Shown here one piece after another: positions 1-11,088 of a stretch of DNA of 64,000 nucleotides. The DNA lies in assembly GCA_019925105.1 (NCBI GenBank), contig JAHGAU010000002.1, forward strand, positions 248,001 to 312,000, read 5' to 3'. The notes beneath the pieces were generated by a model, which saw only the letters and a program-made list of their open reading frames with translations, had not been told where the DNA came from and made no database searches. Made by a program: the position numbers and the translations under genes. The first letter of the stretch is position 1. Every line of letters starts with the position of its first letter. Source of the stretch: Niebla homalea (lineage: Eukaryota > Ascomycota > Lecanoromycetes > Lecanorales > Ramalinaceae).

Positions 1-227
1 TTGAGGATGGCGCAGACGAAGGAGATGTATTTTGTGACCTTGAGAGCCATCTTCCTTCGATCAAGGGCGACGGCTCCCTCGACAACATCCGAGAACAAAT
101 CATCGTCAGAAGCTAGCAAGCCCGTTCGTTCGGAACGTGTGGAGGCATTGGAAGAGGGGCGTTGGCGGTGCGAATCGAAGTCGAGCTTGTCAATCTTCGG
201 GCTGCGGGGAGGAGAAGAGGAAGTCAT
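1..227 (-). CDS. Partial 5' end of an MFS-type (possibly Mch1-like) transporter
   Basis: The reverse strand opens with ATG at 227 and stays open to the left edge, so only about 75 N-terminal residues are visible. The first 55 residues are a hydrophilic Ser/Arg/Asp-rich cytosolic tail containing a TGLLASDDDL-type segment. The frame then turns basic (DRRK) and enters a hydrophobic stretch, KVTKYISFVCAIL, that looks like the first membrane helix. A long polar tail followed by K-x-x-K-Y-I-S-F is the arrangement I know from fungal monocarboxylate-like MFS proteins of the Mch1 type. The family assignment rests on this short stretch only. The rest of the gene lies outside the window. Confidence 0.5.
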   Translation of the reverse strand, partial: MTSSSPPRSPKIDKLDFDSHRQRPSSNASTRSERTGLLASDDDLFSDVVEGAVALDRRKMALKVTKYISFVCAIL

Positions 228-940
228 GACTGGCGAACATGGTCACCAGAAAGGCAATAAGATGAAGGGATTGTGCAGATGTGTGGAGCAGCGGAGGAAA
301 TTGGATTGCTCAGGCAAAGAGCTTTTGCATGACGCTGTCAGATGGATGCTGTCATCGGATCGTGATTTGCAATTGATCTGCCAATGCTTGGCGCTCGATT
401 TCAGGATTTGCAGTATTCCCCCCTTTCGCTGTTGGAAAGACTCACCAAGTATTTCAAACGCTTTGAGAAACTTGAAATTTAATTGCGACTATATTTCGAC
501 AAAAACCAATTTCTACTTAGAGAATCCTTGAAAGATTATCATCGGTGTTCAAAGGCTAGCTTTTGGTCTTTAAAAACCCCAGACGATAACAATACATTAT
601 GTACATGTGATACCAGCATTTGGATCCTTGATCCTTGAGTGATAGAGTCTTGAACGAGTGAGGCACCCTTTTCGTTTTCATCTTACAAGTATGGCGTGAC
701 GATCGTTGTTGTACAATGCGCCTGCTGTACAATTGAGACAACAATTTGTTTGTAAGACCATTTGGTTTCTGTCATTACAACCAAGGAATTGGGCCACTGG
801 ACTCCCAGCAGTCTGGATGATTGCGAGTCCCTCTTCGGCCCAAGGAGTAGTGAACGAAGCCGCGAAAGTCTTGCACTTCTTTGTGTCGAGAGGGTCGCTG
901 ATGGAATGGTGGCATTGGATGGAATCCCTCCTTATCATCC
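228..940. other. Intergenic, no gene recognised
   Basis: The stretch lies between the outward-facing transporter start at 227 and the decayed gene whose recognisable sequence fades near 950. I see only short open frames in conflicting directions and no motif. It presumably holds the transporter promoter. Confidence 0.4.
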
Positions 941-2762
941 CAATAAATCCCAGGAACACTTCTCTGAGATTAATCTTGACTTGATGCATGCTACGTGTAA
1001 ACTCGCAGTGCAACTCAAGACCTCTACTGTTGTCACGAAAGGTAAGCAAAGGGTCGCCTTGGTGAGCTCCTATGCTCGATGGCTTGAGATTACCCAACAA
1101 GCTCATTGAACTTGGAAGACTTGGGAGGTCTGGCGTCCGAAGGTATGCGTGAGGCCTGTTGTTGACATGAAGTCGTCCTTTCACTAGTGCAAAGGTGACC
1201 AGGTTATAGTCAGGAACGCTCGATGTTTCGATAACTGTTGGGAATATGGTACAAGAATGATTTCCCACAGCGATTGGAGGCTTGTTGGTTCCAGAAGGTC
1301 CTTGACTGACTAGGTTCATAACGTTTCTTATTACCTCCGCCGCCCCAAGGACAGTTTTGGTGCCGGTTACTGCACCTGTGATCCAGGTACCATCGCTTTC
1401 TTGGGGATAGGCAACCGTATCTCATTCTGTGTCTACAAAGAAACACCAGAGACCGAAACTGATGGCTTCTCCAATCGCTGCCCACAGTAGAGATTGGTAC
1501 ACACACTGAAGGGTTGGGTAGAAGGTTCTCATGACTCTAACCAAACTTTCGAATGCTTCCCGTATGTTCGACGATCTGACGGTCGGTTCCACGCCTAGAA
1601 CTGTTTGGCAAATCTTGTGGAGCCGTTCATTAGGATCTCTACCAAAAAGGCTGAGAAGCTGGGCTGACTGCCGACACAAACCATCATCAGTCCCCACAGC
1701 ACTGACATAGAGGCTCATTGGAACGAGTACGAGAAGTTTGCAGCAGGCTTGCACTATCTCTTGAGAACAATCGAACATGAGATCACATTTTTGAAATTTG
1801 ATTCGTAGCCGCTGAGTAATCCATCCAGGCCATGGATAAGTTTCTTGGTTGGAAATTGGATTCTTTTCCTTGTTGATTGGAAGCCAATGGGATCGAGGAC
1901 GATAGAGGGGTTTCCAGGTCTATCTGCGTTATTTACACCCTTTGCTTCTTACTTATCTCACAGAAAATCCTAGAACCAGGTTCATCGCAAAAGTAATAAC
2001 CCTCGATGGTGACTAATGTATCAGTAGGACACATTACCTGGGTCAGTGCGACAATACACGCCATTAAGCGACTCCCGGGAATCCGACAGATCTTCTTCCT
2101 GTTATCGGTCGTGTTATCACTTGAGACAGGATGGCTTCTGAGCGCTTGACTGATCCGTAAAAGCATGTCGGCGGTATATCCCCTATCCAAATCTTCCGCA
2201 AGATCATTCGGGTAGTCCATACCAGACTGAAAGTACCACTGACGGATGCGTGTGACCACGTCAGACTTCACCAAGCTGAAAGCCTGCAGTGAATCAGGAT
2301 CCTGGGACTGATGCGCATTCATTTGCCGGCCAGGGTAGATGCTACATCTCCAAGTTGACGTGAATCACAGACATTCTCGTTCTGAAGACTCTCTCTGGTC
2401 AACTTCCCCAAAATGAGACCTGCATCAATGGGCTCCGGGAAAAGCTCCACCATGCACATGGAGAGAAGTGCTATGGCCTGGCCACCTAGAGATTTGGCCA
2501 TGAAAGCGGCTGTGTTATTTGGTCGAAAGCCAACAAAAGCGCCCATCCTCTCAAGTCTGAAGTTTGAACAGCGCTGTAACGCTGTTGCCACATTTTTGTA
2601 CTTCCAATTCTTGAAACCCAAATGTGCGCCGAGCTTGTCCATCTGGTTACAGGCTGCAGGCTGTATGTTATCGGCTGAGCATATTGCTAGAGCGTGGTAG
2701 ACTAATGATGTTCCTGTCGTAGTAGCGCCGAAAATATCGGCCTGCGCCTGTACTGAACTCAT
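940..2762 (-). pseudogene. Broken gene of an uncharacterised fungal protein family
   Basis: The frame starts at ATG 2762 (MSSVQAQADIFGATTTG) and reads well to LAGK, where TGA stops it at 2319-2321. The next coding stretch (MNAHQSQDPDSLQ) begins at 2322 in another frame. The switch sits on a three-A run (2322-2324 on the reverse strand), where one extra base would merge the frames. Plausible coding resumes from 1778 and ends in TGA at 1422-1424. The same frame then stays open past 1319 to about 950, so that stop interrupts one exon. CGA to TGA is the simplest origin. The part between 1779 and 1935 is also coding-like but broken, or holds an intron. I recognise no catalytic motif and assign no function. 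A functional gene with unusual introns is possible but less likely. Confidence 0.5.
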
Positions 2763-3414
2763 GTTAGGGTATTGGTGTGTAATAAAGGCGTAGACTAGAT
2801 GAGAGACGTGTTTGCAATACTATAAAGAGGAGTGAGATTGGAAAGGAAGGACAGATCTCCTAGATTTTATGAGTGAAAGAGCAGATATGCCTTACACAAG
2901 AGAGACATGGCATGGCTGTGTTTACCAAAAGACCATAACCAATCAAGAAACTCAGGACTGCGCCCCGCATAGGGAACCACATCGTTACCTATCAGGAAGC
3001 GACTGAAGGCCCTTAACCAAGACCAACTCCAGTCTCATGTTCAATCGGGGCAATGAATGTAAGAGCGCTCACCATCCGTTCCGTGTCGATTGGCAAGGTA
3101 AGCAAGATGATTGTTCACCAATTAACCGCCTTCAATGCGATGACTTCATTGCTAGATTTAAAGAGAAACGATTGGATACTATTCTTGGACATGTACAGCC
3201 AGAAGCAGCAGCACCTTACGTCAAAGCGGCCTCGCCCACCTAGCCAGAACCTCGCGCAATTGTCAACGCGCCGCGGCAGCGCTTGCCTCAGGCACACCTA
3301 GTGCTGGCGCCCAGTGATACGCGCGAGGTATCGATGCGGCCAGTGTTAGGCTGGAAATCGAAGAACGCGCCACTCTGGCCGACACTTTACTGATGAAAAA
3401 CACTCTCATTTGCC
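2763..3414. other. Intergenic, nothing recognised
   Basis: About 650 bases between the start of the broken gene and the 3' end of the Pth11-like gene. Open frames are short, and none shows coding bias or a known motif. Confidence 0.4.
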
Positions 3415-4873
3415 CTATATGCCGGCAGCAGCCTGATATTTGACCGCATCGGACCCCCTTGATCCTGTCCCTTCCAATCTTTCTTGACTTGTCTGATTTA
3501 TCTGCTTTGTCACAACAATCTCACCATCTGCCAAGCCCATCCTACTTGCTCTTTCCGTCCCTATTGCTGGGTTGCCGTCCGGATGCTGCATGATCAGCTC
3601 CAAGCTCGTGCTTTGCGGGTCGCTTTCGCCAAATTCGCCGAATTTGGCTACGCGATTCAAGTGGCTTTTGGCATTGGGGCCGGACCGTTGTCCATGAGGC
3701 CCGTATGAGGATGCATATTTGGGGCCGTGCGAAGGGATCTTGCTTTTGAAGAACAGGAAGAGAGGCGTGAGGGAGGGGACACAGGCTGAGATGACCCCAA
3801 ATGACACTTCGACGCATGACCACAGTTGAGGAAGGGAGGAGGTGTCTGTCACTCGTCAGCCATACTTAGTCCATGGATCCTTTGTGATGCCGTCGGATAA
3901 AACTTACACATCAAGTCATCCTTGATGATCGCGAGTAATACCACAAGACGTATTACACTCGAAACGCAAACACTGAACCATTTCATCAGCGGCACAATCA
4001 ATCAAGGCAGTGACTTGACCCACAATGCACCAAGTGTGAAAGACAACACCAACCCTAGTCTCTTCGTGGTGGATACATGCAAGTGCCATATTATCGGTAG
4101 CGGTAAGACCAGGACCAAGACCATGACGATCGTACTGATGAGGCCGATGGCGAAATAGAAAGAATTAGCGTCGATACAGTGGCCGCCTTCGATTCCACGG
4201 TCCCAAAAAAATTTGACTGGTGTACACTGGCAGATGATGACTATCAGGCTCGTTATGGTCCATGCAACCATGAAAGCCCCAATCGTATAGATTGTAATTC
4301 TCATCCACCTATTGGGGAAGATCCGAAGGTAGAAGAGAAGGATGGCGGGGATGATCAGGCCCATCGAAAGCACCCATGTAATCTGCTGCGCCCAGACGCT
4401 CTGTATGACCAAACGCTCCTTAGTCTGCTGGGGGCGCACAACGGAATCATAGGCGCAAGGATGGACTCTCCGGACGTACTATGTTGAAGGGAACGAGATG
4501 GCTTCTATTAACTTCTGTCACATGTCGACCAAGACCATCTTTCAAACCTATTGTTCCTCGAGTCAGCAGAGCCTTCATCGACGTGAGCGCCTGCAGAGGC
4601 CTAACTGACCAAGTAGTGTGAATATATTGACAAGCCATGACATGACCTGAAGGACGATTAGCCCGCCTGCTAATCCTTTCAACGGAAATACCTTACCAGT
4701 GCGACAATGGTGACCCAGTCATCCCACCATGGATGCGCCGCAGACGTGACTCTTCTTACAAGTAAGCGTAGACCGACTACAAGTGTTGATAGAGTCACGC
4801 ATGTTGTGCAAACGGCTATGATCTGGATTTGGCGATTGGTGAATCCTTCACCAGGGACACCACTCTCACTCAT
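3415..4873 (-). CDS. Pth11-like / rhodopsin-domain seven-helix membrane protein
   Basis: This is an intron-rich plasma-membrane receptor-like protein of the fungal rhodopsin-domain (Pth11-related) family. Start ATG 4873 gives MSESGVPGEGFTNRQ and then helix 1. The signature HPWWDDW follows just before the next helix. Later exons give GLGRHVTEV, a helix with WAQQITWVLSMGLIIPAIL, the CQCTPVKFFWD segment, and SVVEV-like LWSCVEVSFGVISACVPSL before a Ser/Pro-rich cytosolic tail. I read introns with donor GTAAGG after IVAL (about 4690), GTCAGT near 4620, one between 4450 and 4400, GTGGGT near 4012 and GTAAGT near 3908. Joined this way every frame is open. Members sense surface or chemical cues in some fungi, but ligands are mostly unknown. 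No CFEM domain is present. Confidence 0.8.
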
Positions 4874-5728
4874 CCTCAGGCAGTGTGGGAGAAGTGTTAC
4901 ACCGACCGAAACAGACCAGATGCACCAACGTTGTTAACTGTCGCACCGCCAACGTAGATTGCAAAAGCAAGCCAGAACGCTACATCGGGCCAGCACAAGA
5001 AAAGAGGATGCTGTCCGTAAGCATTTCTTCAGGAGCATCGAGGTTTTACACTCTGCGCAGTGGCGCGGAGAGGTCCATAGCAACATCGACCGGTTCCGGC
5101 GAACAGGGCAAAGTTAAGCAGTTACATTGGGTACATGCGGGAAACAGTCCAATGTTATGGACTTTAGCCGCATAAATGATACCTTGTGATCAAGCATGAT
5201 GATGACCAGGGCTCATACTTCGCGTTGCTGAAGCCAAGCAGAACTGTTGACGCACAGACTGGAGAATGGCTGCCATATTACGGACCTCGCTTCCAATGAA
5301 GTATAAGATATCTCTTGACTAGGGAGAATTGTGTGGTAGGTGTTCCATGCCTTCGGCGATTCAAAGATACGCAGCGTGGTACATTGCCGGTAAGTCAGCA
5401 ATCGATGTGACTTGATTGGTGATGCTGATCAGGTACTGAGTACCGACTACAGAGGAGGAAGTGCGGGAGCTTTCTGCTGTCCTCGCCAACCAATGGTTGA
5501 GCACAGCACTGATATACAGTGGCGCTAGCCCGGTGACTAGGATTCGGCTTGCATACTGCCGCGTCATGGTGGATAGCCACAGACCACATCTGGATCTTCT
5601 GTTACGTTCTTGGCTTTGTAATTAAAAAAGTTTACGGTACTCTATCTCTCCTTAAGGGGTACTCCCCTATGCATCTCCCTAGGTACAGCTACGAGTATGT
5701 AACGGCTTAAGGGTGGCTTGGGGGAGAA
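4874..5728. other. Intergenic, unassigned
   Basis: About 850 bases upstream of the Pth11-like start. Reverse-strand frames around 5213-5589 have some hydrophobic character but no recognisable domain and no intact start-to-stop model. I treat them as noise or very old remnants. Confidence 0.35.
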
Positions 5729-5807
5729 AACAAGAAAGTTATAGTGAGGGAACAAATTCCGGGCTTATCCCCGCCTAAAGTTTGGTGGTCACTATAACTT
5801 TCTTCTT
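5729..5807. repeat. Short inverted repeat (hairpin)
   Basis: The 16-base arm AAGAAAGTTATAGTGA at 5732-5747 is matched perfectly in reverse complement at 5789-5804. The pairing extends outward by about five bases with one mismatch. The loop is about 41 bases. It could be a tiny MITE or a transcript hairpin. No coding frame overlaps it. Confidence 0.75.
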
Positions 5808-5950
5808 TTACCCGAGGGCGTGGCTTCAAGGTTCATCTGCGAGGGAGGTATGCCTGGAGCTATCTGTAATTTACTTGTAACAGTAAGATTACCGTTCAGG
5901 ATAGATAACGGTAGCTGCAGATTTTAGGACTTTTCGTGCCATCCTCCGTA

Positions 5951-6124
5951 GTATCGTCGAATCCATTTCAGGTGGCCACCGCGCTAAGAGTCTGCACCTT
6001 TTTTTTGTATGAGTATTTTTGGGTTCAAAATTTTTTAATTAAAAACCAAAATTACTCATACAAAAAAGCCTGAAAATCGAGGAATTCTTAGCGCGGTGGC
6101 CCCTTGAAATGGGTTCGACGATAC
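5951..6124. mobile_element. MITE-like foldback element, about 174 bp
   Basis: The left arm begins GTATCGTCGAATCCATTTCA at 5951. The right arm, read on the reverse strand from 6124, begins GTATCGTCGAACCCATTTCA. The two arms stay alignable through GGCCACCGCGCTAAGA and an inner GTATGAGTA-containing block to an AT-rich centre near TTAATT (6035-6040). Arms are therefore about 75-85 bases with few mismatches and one small indel. This is the structure of a non-autonomous foldback/MITE. No target-site duplication is clear. It has no coding capacity. Confidence 0.75.
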
Positions 6125-7144
6125 AAAGCAACGGTGATTTCGCAATTTGATTAGGGTTGCAAAGCCCGTCGCTTCAACGCTGACACTTGATATCACGCAA
6201 TTCACTTGTCTCTTGCATTTCCCAACCCCTAAGCTTGAGTGAAGTGAGACCCAAATAAACTGCCCCATTTTCCTCCCTTCCCCGATGGTTCTCCGGACCT
6301 TCCGCAACCTAAATAAGCTTCAAATAAAAGCCCTCGGCCACTGGGGCCAGTGGGGAAGGGAGACAAACCTCGGAACGACGACCTCGATGGGATGATACTC
6401 TAATTGACTGATTCCCAGCTTTGCCACCTATAGGCTATGGCATCTGGAACCTGCCTTATCTGTCGAATGACAATCTCTCATGTGTGCACCCTTTGCGCCA
6501 TTTCATGCACGTTTCTGGCATTTTGAATCTACCCCACCAATCAAAATATTGTCACCTGAGATTGTGCATGAAGTTTCTATGACAGCTATTCCTGATCGAC
6601 ACATATGAAAGTACGATCATGTCGGTCTGACCAATAGCATCTGATACCAAACGGTATCGATTACATACCGAGGCGCATCCGGCACAGGTCGCTCTCACAT
6701 GCCCATTGAAGCTTCACCGTGCATCATGGGAAACTGTAGGGTTTCTGCCTGCCTGACACATCCAGATTGTCGGTCCTGTGATATGGGATCTGGTGCAGGC
6801 TACCTGCAGCAAATCAGCAATCCCCCAAACGCCTAGCCGACCGATGTAGCCGACGGTTGTCGCGTGTTGAGGCTAAGGCAAAGGTAATATGTAAAGTCAT
6901 GTATCACTGATCTCCACGTGCTGTGCCCGCTGTCTTAGCGAGCGTTGGTTCCCCGCTACCGGTACCTTCTACCGCCATGCTCGCTACTCCGTTGACGTTG
7001 CACATGTCCACCATCCATCTGCATAACCTTGAGGCTGGTCATCATTTTCTCTTCTGAACATCTTCCTTTTCTTTTCGAGGAGTGAGTGATATGTACGAGA
7101 CTCCCGTACCCATTCAAGGCTGATTCTGGAAGATTGGCACTATC
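6125..7144. other. Intergenic region upstream of the MFS gene
   Basis: About 1 kb with no supported gene. The last 150 bases before 7145 are pyrimidine-rich (around 7040-7075), as is common just upstream of fungal start codons. Confidence 0.4.
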
Positions 7145-8977
7145 ATGGAGGGAGGAGACCTACTTGAGAAGCCCGTATTGCGATCAGATGCAGGGAGCCA
7201 CTCCCCCGGACTGAGCTCAAAGTACCAGGCTACCAAGGTCTCTACCTTAGGCGTGACTCTCATACCACAGCCATCGGATGATCCAAAAGATCCATTGGTC
7301 AGTGGTCCTGCGGTCTTCCGAGCACAGGACGCGGCATTACTGACATGGAATCTGCAGAATTGGTCGATAACGAAGAAGACTATCACTACTGCTATATGGT
7401 GCCTTGGTTCCTTTGTCAGCACAGCTTCAGGCCTTGGAAATGCGCTCGGCTATTTCGTGCAGGCAAAAGTGTATCACAGAGATAATCCAATCGATATCTC
7501 ATATTCGGTAGGGTCTGCAAAAGTACTGAAAGGCTAGTTTTCGCTCAAGAACTATTTCAGGTTGTTGCTGCCACAGCGGGTATCGCTGTAGGCCCTTTGA
7601 TCGCGGTCCCCTTGAGTCGCAGATATGGGCGCAGCTTCATTTTCCTGTGGTCCATGGTGGGACTCCTGGTCACTGGAATCTGGTCAGCAACGATGACCAA
7701 GTCTAGCCAATATATCGCGTTTGTGATGGCGCGACTGTTTGGCGGCTTTTTCGGCGGAACAGCTCCCGCGCTGGGGGCTGATACCATTGTGGACATGTAT
7801 TTCCTACACCAGCGCGGAAAAGGTCTCACCGTACTGAACCTATCATTCCTCGGAGGCGTAGTAGTAGGTCCAACACTCAGCGGCTTCATCTCGGGCTCTG
7901 CATCTTGGACCGTACAATTCTGGTGGAGCAATGGGCTGGAAGCAGCCATCATTATCCTCACGGTGTTCTTTCTGCACGATACATTTTACGATCGTTCAGC
8001 TGCAGCAAAAGTGGACCGAACACAATGGCCGAACAACTTCTTCGCTAATCGTTGGGCACATTTTGGTTGCGGATCGCGTGTCATTCCTCATGTCACGACC
8101 ACCGAACTTGTAAGCTTTCGCAATTAGCATCTATCCTATGTCTCGCGACTGACCATATTTGCGCAGACTCGCACATTCATTGTACAGTTTATGATTGGCA
8201 TATCGCCAGTAACTCTCCTCGCAGGAGGATTGACCCTCGTTGACTTTGGATTTGCTGCCTTCTTCAACATTGTCTTGACTGTATTCCTGCAGGATCCAGT
8301 GGAGATGGGTGGCTACGGCTTCACCCCTACACGTAACGCTGAATGTGAGTGTCCGCATCGTATCCCGTACCTCTTCACAATCAAAAATACTCACAACCGG
8401 CTCCCCAGTTCTTTTCTGCCTCTGGTTCGGCGTCATTGCCGCCCAAGTCTACGGTGCCCTTTTCAACGACCGCCTCCCCCTCTACATTTGCCGCCGCTAC
8501 CACGCTGGCGTCTGGGAACCCGAGTACCGGCTCCACACCCTTTGGCTCCCTGGCTTTATCATCCTCCCCATCGCCCTGGGTCTCTATGGTGCTTCCCTCC
8601 AATACCACCTCCATTACATGGTCCTCGCGCTCGCCAACTTTCTCGGCGGTTTCGCCACCAATGCGCTAATCCCCGTAACAGTTAACTACGTGATCGAATG
8701 CTTCAAGGGGCATGCGAGTGAGAGTGCTGCGATTATGGGCCTGTATAGATTGGCCTTTAGTCTGACGTTGCCATTCTTTGTGCCGGATTGGATTGCGAGG
8801 GTGGGGTTTGGGTGGTGTCTTGGAATGGCGGCATTTTTCAGCATCTTTGCGTACGGCGGGATTGTGCTGTTGTTGTGGAAAGGAAAGGTGATCAGGGAAT
8901 GGGGTTTCAAGAGTATTAGCTCGAATGAGGGAGGCGTGAGGATTATGCTAAAAGGTGGCGGCGATGCCCTGGCTTGA
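7145..8977 (+). CDS. MFS transporter (DHA1-like)
   Basis: This is a 552-residue, multi-helix drug/metabolite:proton-antiporter-type permease of the plasma membrane. Exons that join without a frame break are 7145-7507, 7561-8109, 8167-8344 and 8409-8977, with donors GTAGGG, GTAAGC and GTGAGT and acceptors TTTCAG, GCGCAG and CCCCAG. A hydrophilic 75-residue N-terminus precedes the first helices. The loop 2-3 region reads PLSRRYGRSF (MFS motif A-like), and ARLFGGFFGGTAPALGADTI matches helix 4 of this family. The later half ends with a short basic tail. Residues that would name the substrate cannot be read from sequence. The next gene downstream, in the same direction, is a methyltransferase, so a small metabolite locus is possible. 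Confidence 0.88.
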
Positions 8978-9412
8978 TTGAGGGTGAAGAAGTTGCACGC
9001 AGGGGATATTTTCAGGGACGATTCTGATCTATTTCCAAGTTGGTGGGTATCATCGCGATATGGATTTGTACATATATATCGAGCAGGGTTTTAGAATTTG
9101 GGGTTCCGCGTCAGCCTAGAGTACCGGTACATGAAGCATTTTCGTGTGCCTGATGAGTATTGAACTCACCTATCATAGTAGGAATGCGCTCGCTTGACTC
9201 TTTGCCACCGCTCACATCCACTCGGAAGGGCTAGGAGTGACACGAGTCCCTCTAACGCACTATGACGTCTTGTACGGGTCCTTGGAACCCGGAACTCCTT
9301 TTCGCTGCCCTCGATCACGCCTATCGCAACGTCTTTACATCCCCGACTCAATTTTACGGAGAAAAAGCGAGACGCGGAGTGATTGAGTGGACAGTAGGTG
9401 ATAAGACATATC
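8978..9412. other. Intergenic, MFS 3' / methyltransferase 5' region
   Basis: About 435 bases. It holds the MFS 3' UTR and the methyltransferase promoter. I see no further gene. Confidence 0.4.
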
Positions 9413-10731
9413 ATGGCTTCGAATACGATACAGTCCTCCAAGAGCGAGGAAGAAGATCCTTACATGCTGGGTCGCGATTATGTAGCATCGGGACGGTATG
9501 TCAAATGAAAAATTCATAGAAACACACCGACTTCGAATTCTTTTGTGATTAATATTGAGGGGATATGTGTACACCAGGCTGGCAATGCTGCACCTCCTCA
9601 TCCACGCCCAGTTCGGCTACTTATTGCATCCATCCATCACAAAGGCTCTCCCACAAGGGGACAAGACTGAGGGATTGAAGATCGCGGATGTGGGGACAGG
9701 GACTGGGTAAATCCTTTTCTTTTCCCCTTCCAATCCGATGACCCCATCGACTACGTCTGAGGTTATTTTCAGTGGCAGAGAGTCTCGGGCACAAAGCGTT
9801 TGGTAATTGATATATTGAGGCAGCATCTTCATCGGCGAATTGACCCGCCAGTTTCCGCCCTCGACGTCCTTTCACGGGCTCGACATCAGCGCGGCGCAGT
9901 ACCCGCCAGCAGAGTGGTACGGTCCCAACACCGAGCTGTCGACGCTGGATATCTATAAGCCGCTGCCGGAGGGGTTGAAGGGGAAGTTCGATATCGTGTG
10001 TTTGAGATTCTTCATGACCATCAGCAACGATAGCGATGTGGATGTTGTGGTGGAGAATTTGAGAGCCATGTTGAGTGAGTGGATGAAAATCTCCTGCTTT
10101 GTTGGGTGATGTCGGAGATGAGGTGAGACGGTGGAGATATGCTTGGGCGGTGCACGAGAATGGTTGTTGGGCTGGTCGTGCATTTCAGGGGGCGAGCGTG
10201 TAGATTGAAGAGCTATGACTGATGCGTGGTGCATAGAGCCCGGCGGGTATCTCCAGTGGGTAGAGCGTGACTGGCTCAGTAAGTTCCCCAAGACAGCTTC
10301 GGCAGAGGATGCGGCGAATGTGCAGCTGGGGGCATTTTTGAATGGCTTGATGCCGAATAGGGAGTGAGTTCCCTTTCTTCTTTAACTACTGTGCGGTCTT
10401 AGATCACCCAATTTGTTCCTGTCGCTCCAAGTGATCTCCATCATTTCTCATCATCTTCATCAACATCAGGTGGATCAACGACATTCCCACACATTTCCAG
10501 AAAGCTGGTCTTGAGGTCGTCGGATACGAGCATGAGCCTCCCTTGCCGATATATCGAAAGCCATGGAATGAGGACAACCTAATAGGTACGGCTGCGATCG
10601 CAGATAAGTTGCCCGATCCGAAGAAGAGAGAATGGTACAAAGATAATCATGCGAGGGCGGCGACGGAGTGCGCGAAGGGGTGGTATGTCGATTTTGAGCT
10701 TGTCATTTGTGTGGGAAGGAATGGAGCGTGA
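9413..10731 (+). CDS. Class I SAM-dependent methyltransferase
   Basis: The predicted product is 283 residues from five exons: 9413-9495, 9578-9706, 9824-10074, 10237-10363 and 10470-10731. All splice sites are GT-AG and the total is an exact multiple of three. Motif I (SAM-binding glycine loop) is DVGTGTGIFIGEL, split by intron 2, followed by a FHGLDIS acidic strand end. FDIVCLRFFM is the motif II/III-like region and KPGGYLQWVE the post-strand-5 segment. The N-terminus MASNTIQSSKSEEED is short and soluble, so the enzyme should be cytosolic. Similar fungal enzymes act on small secondary metabolites (O- or N-methylation). The acceptor cannot be deduced here. Its MFS neighbour could export the product, which is inference. 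Confidence 0.85.
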
Positions 10732-11088
10732 GGGAACCAGCCTGTAAACTTGCATAAATGCTTGAGGTGTCTAAGGAATACTAGGAAGGCTATTCCATTG
10801 TTCGACAAGAGCCAACTTAGAAGACAGCTCATGCGAGCCCCTTCTTCGGTCGGACATGTATGGCTGGAATTGCCAAATCATGATTGTTCCAAGGATCGGG
10901 CATCTTTATAACCCCTTACTAGAACTACTGATAATGCGCTTATAGCTTCACGAAGGCCTTGTAGGAGACATTAGTACTCTTTGAATTTCAGCATTGACAC
11001 AAATACAAAGTAATTTTAATCGCCTAGATACCTGACGATCAGCTCGTCATTGTTTCCACTTCCTGACTGAACTTCAAGGACCTATGAT
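10732..11088. other. Convergent intergenic spacer
   Basis: About 357 bases between the 3' ends of the methyltransferase (+) and the HET gene (-). Nothing is recognised apart from AT-rich 3' sequence. Confidence 0.4.

Noticed and set aside
5213..5589. Overlapping reverse frames after the Pth11-like gene
   Set aside because: No domain, inconsistent frames and no plausible intron joins; recorded as unassigned.
8131..8910. Alternative frames within the last MFS exons
   Set aside because: The spliced MFS model explains the region fully.
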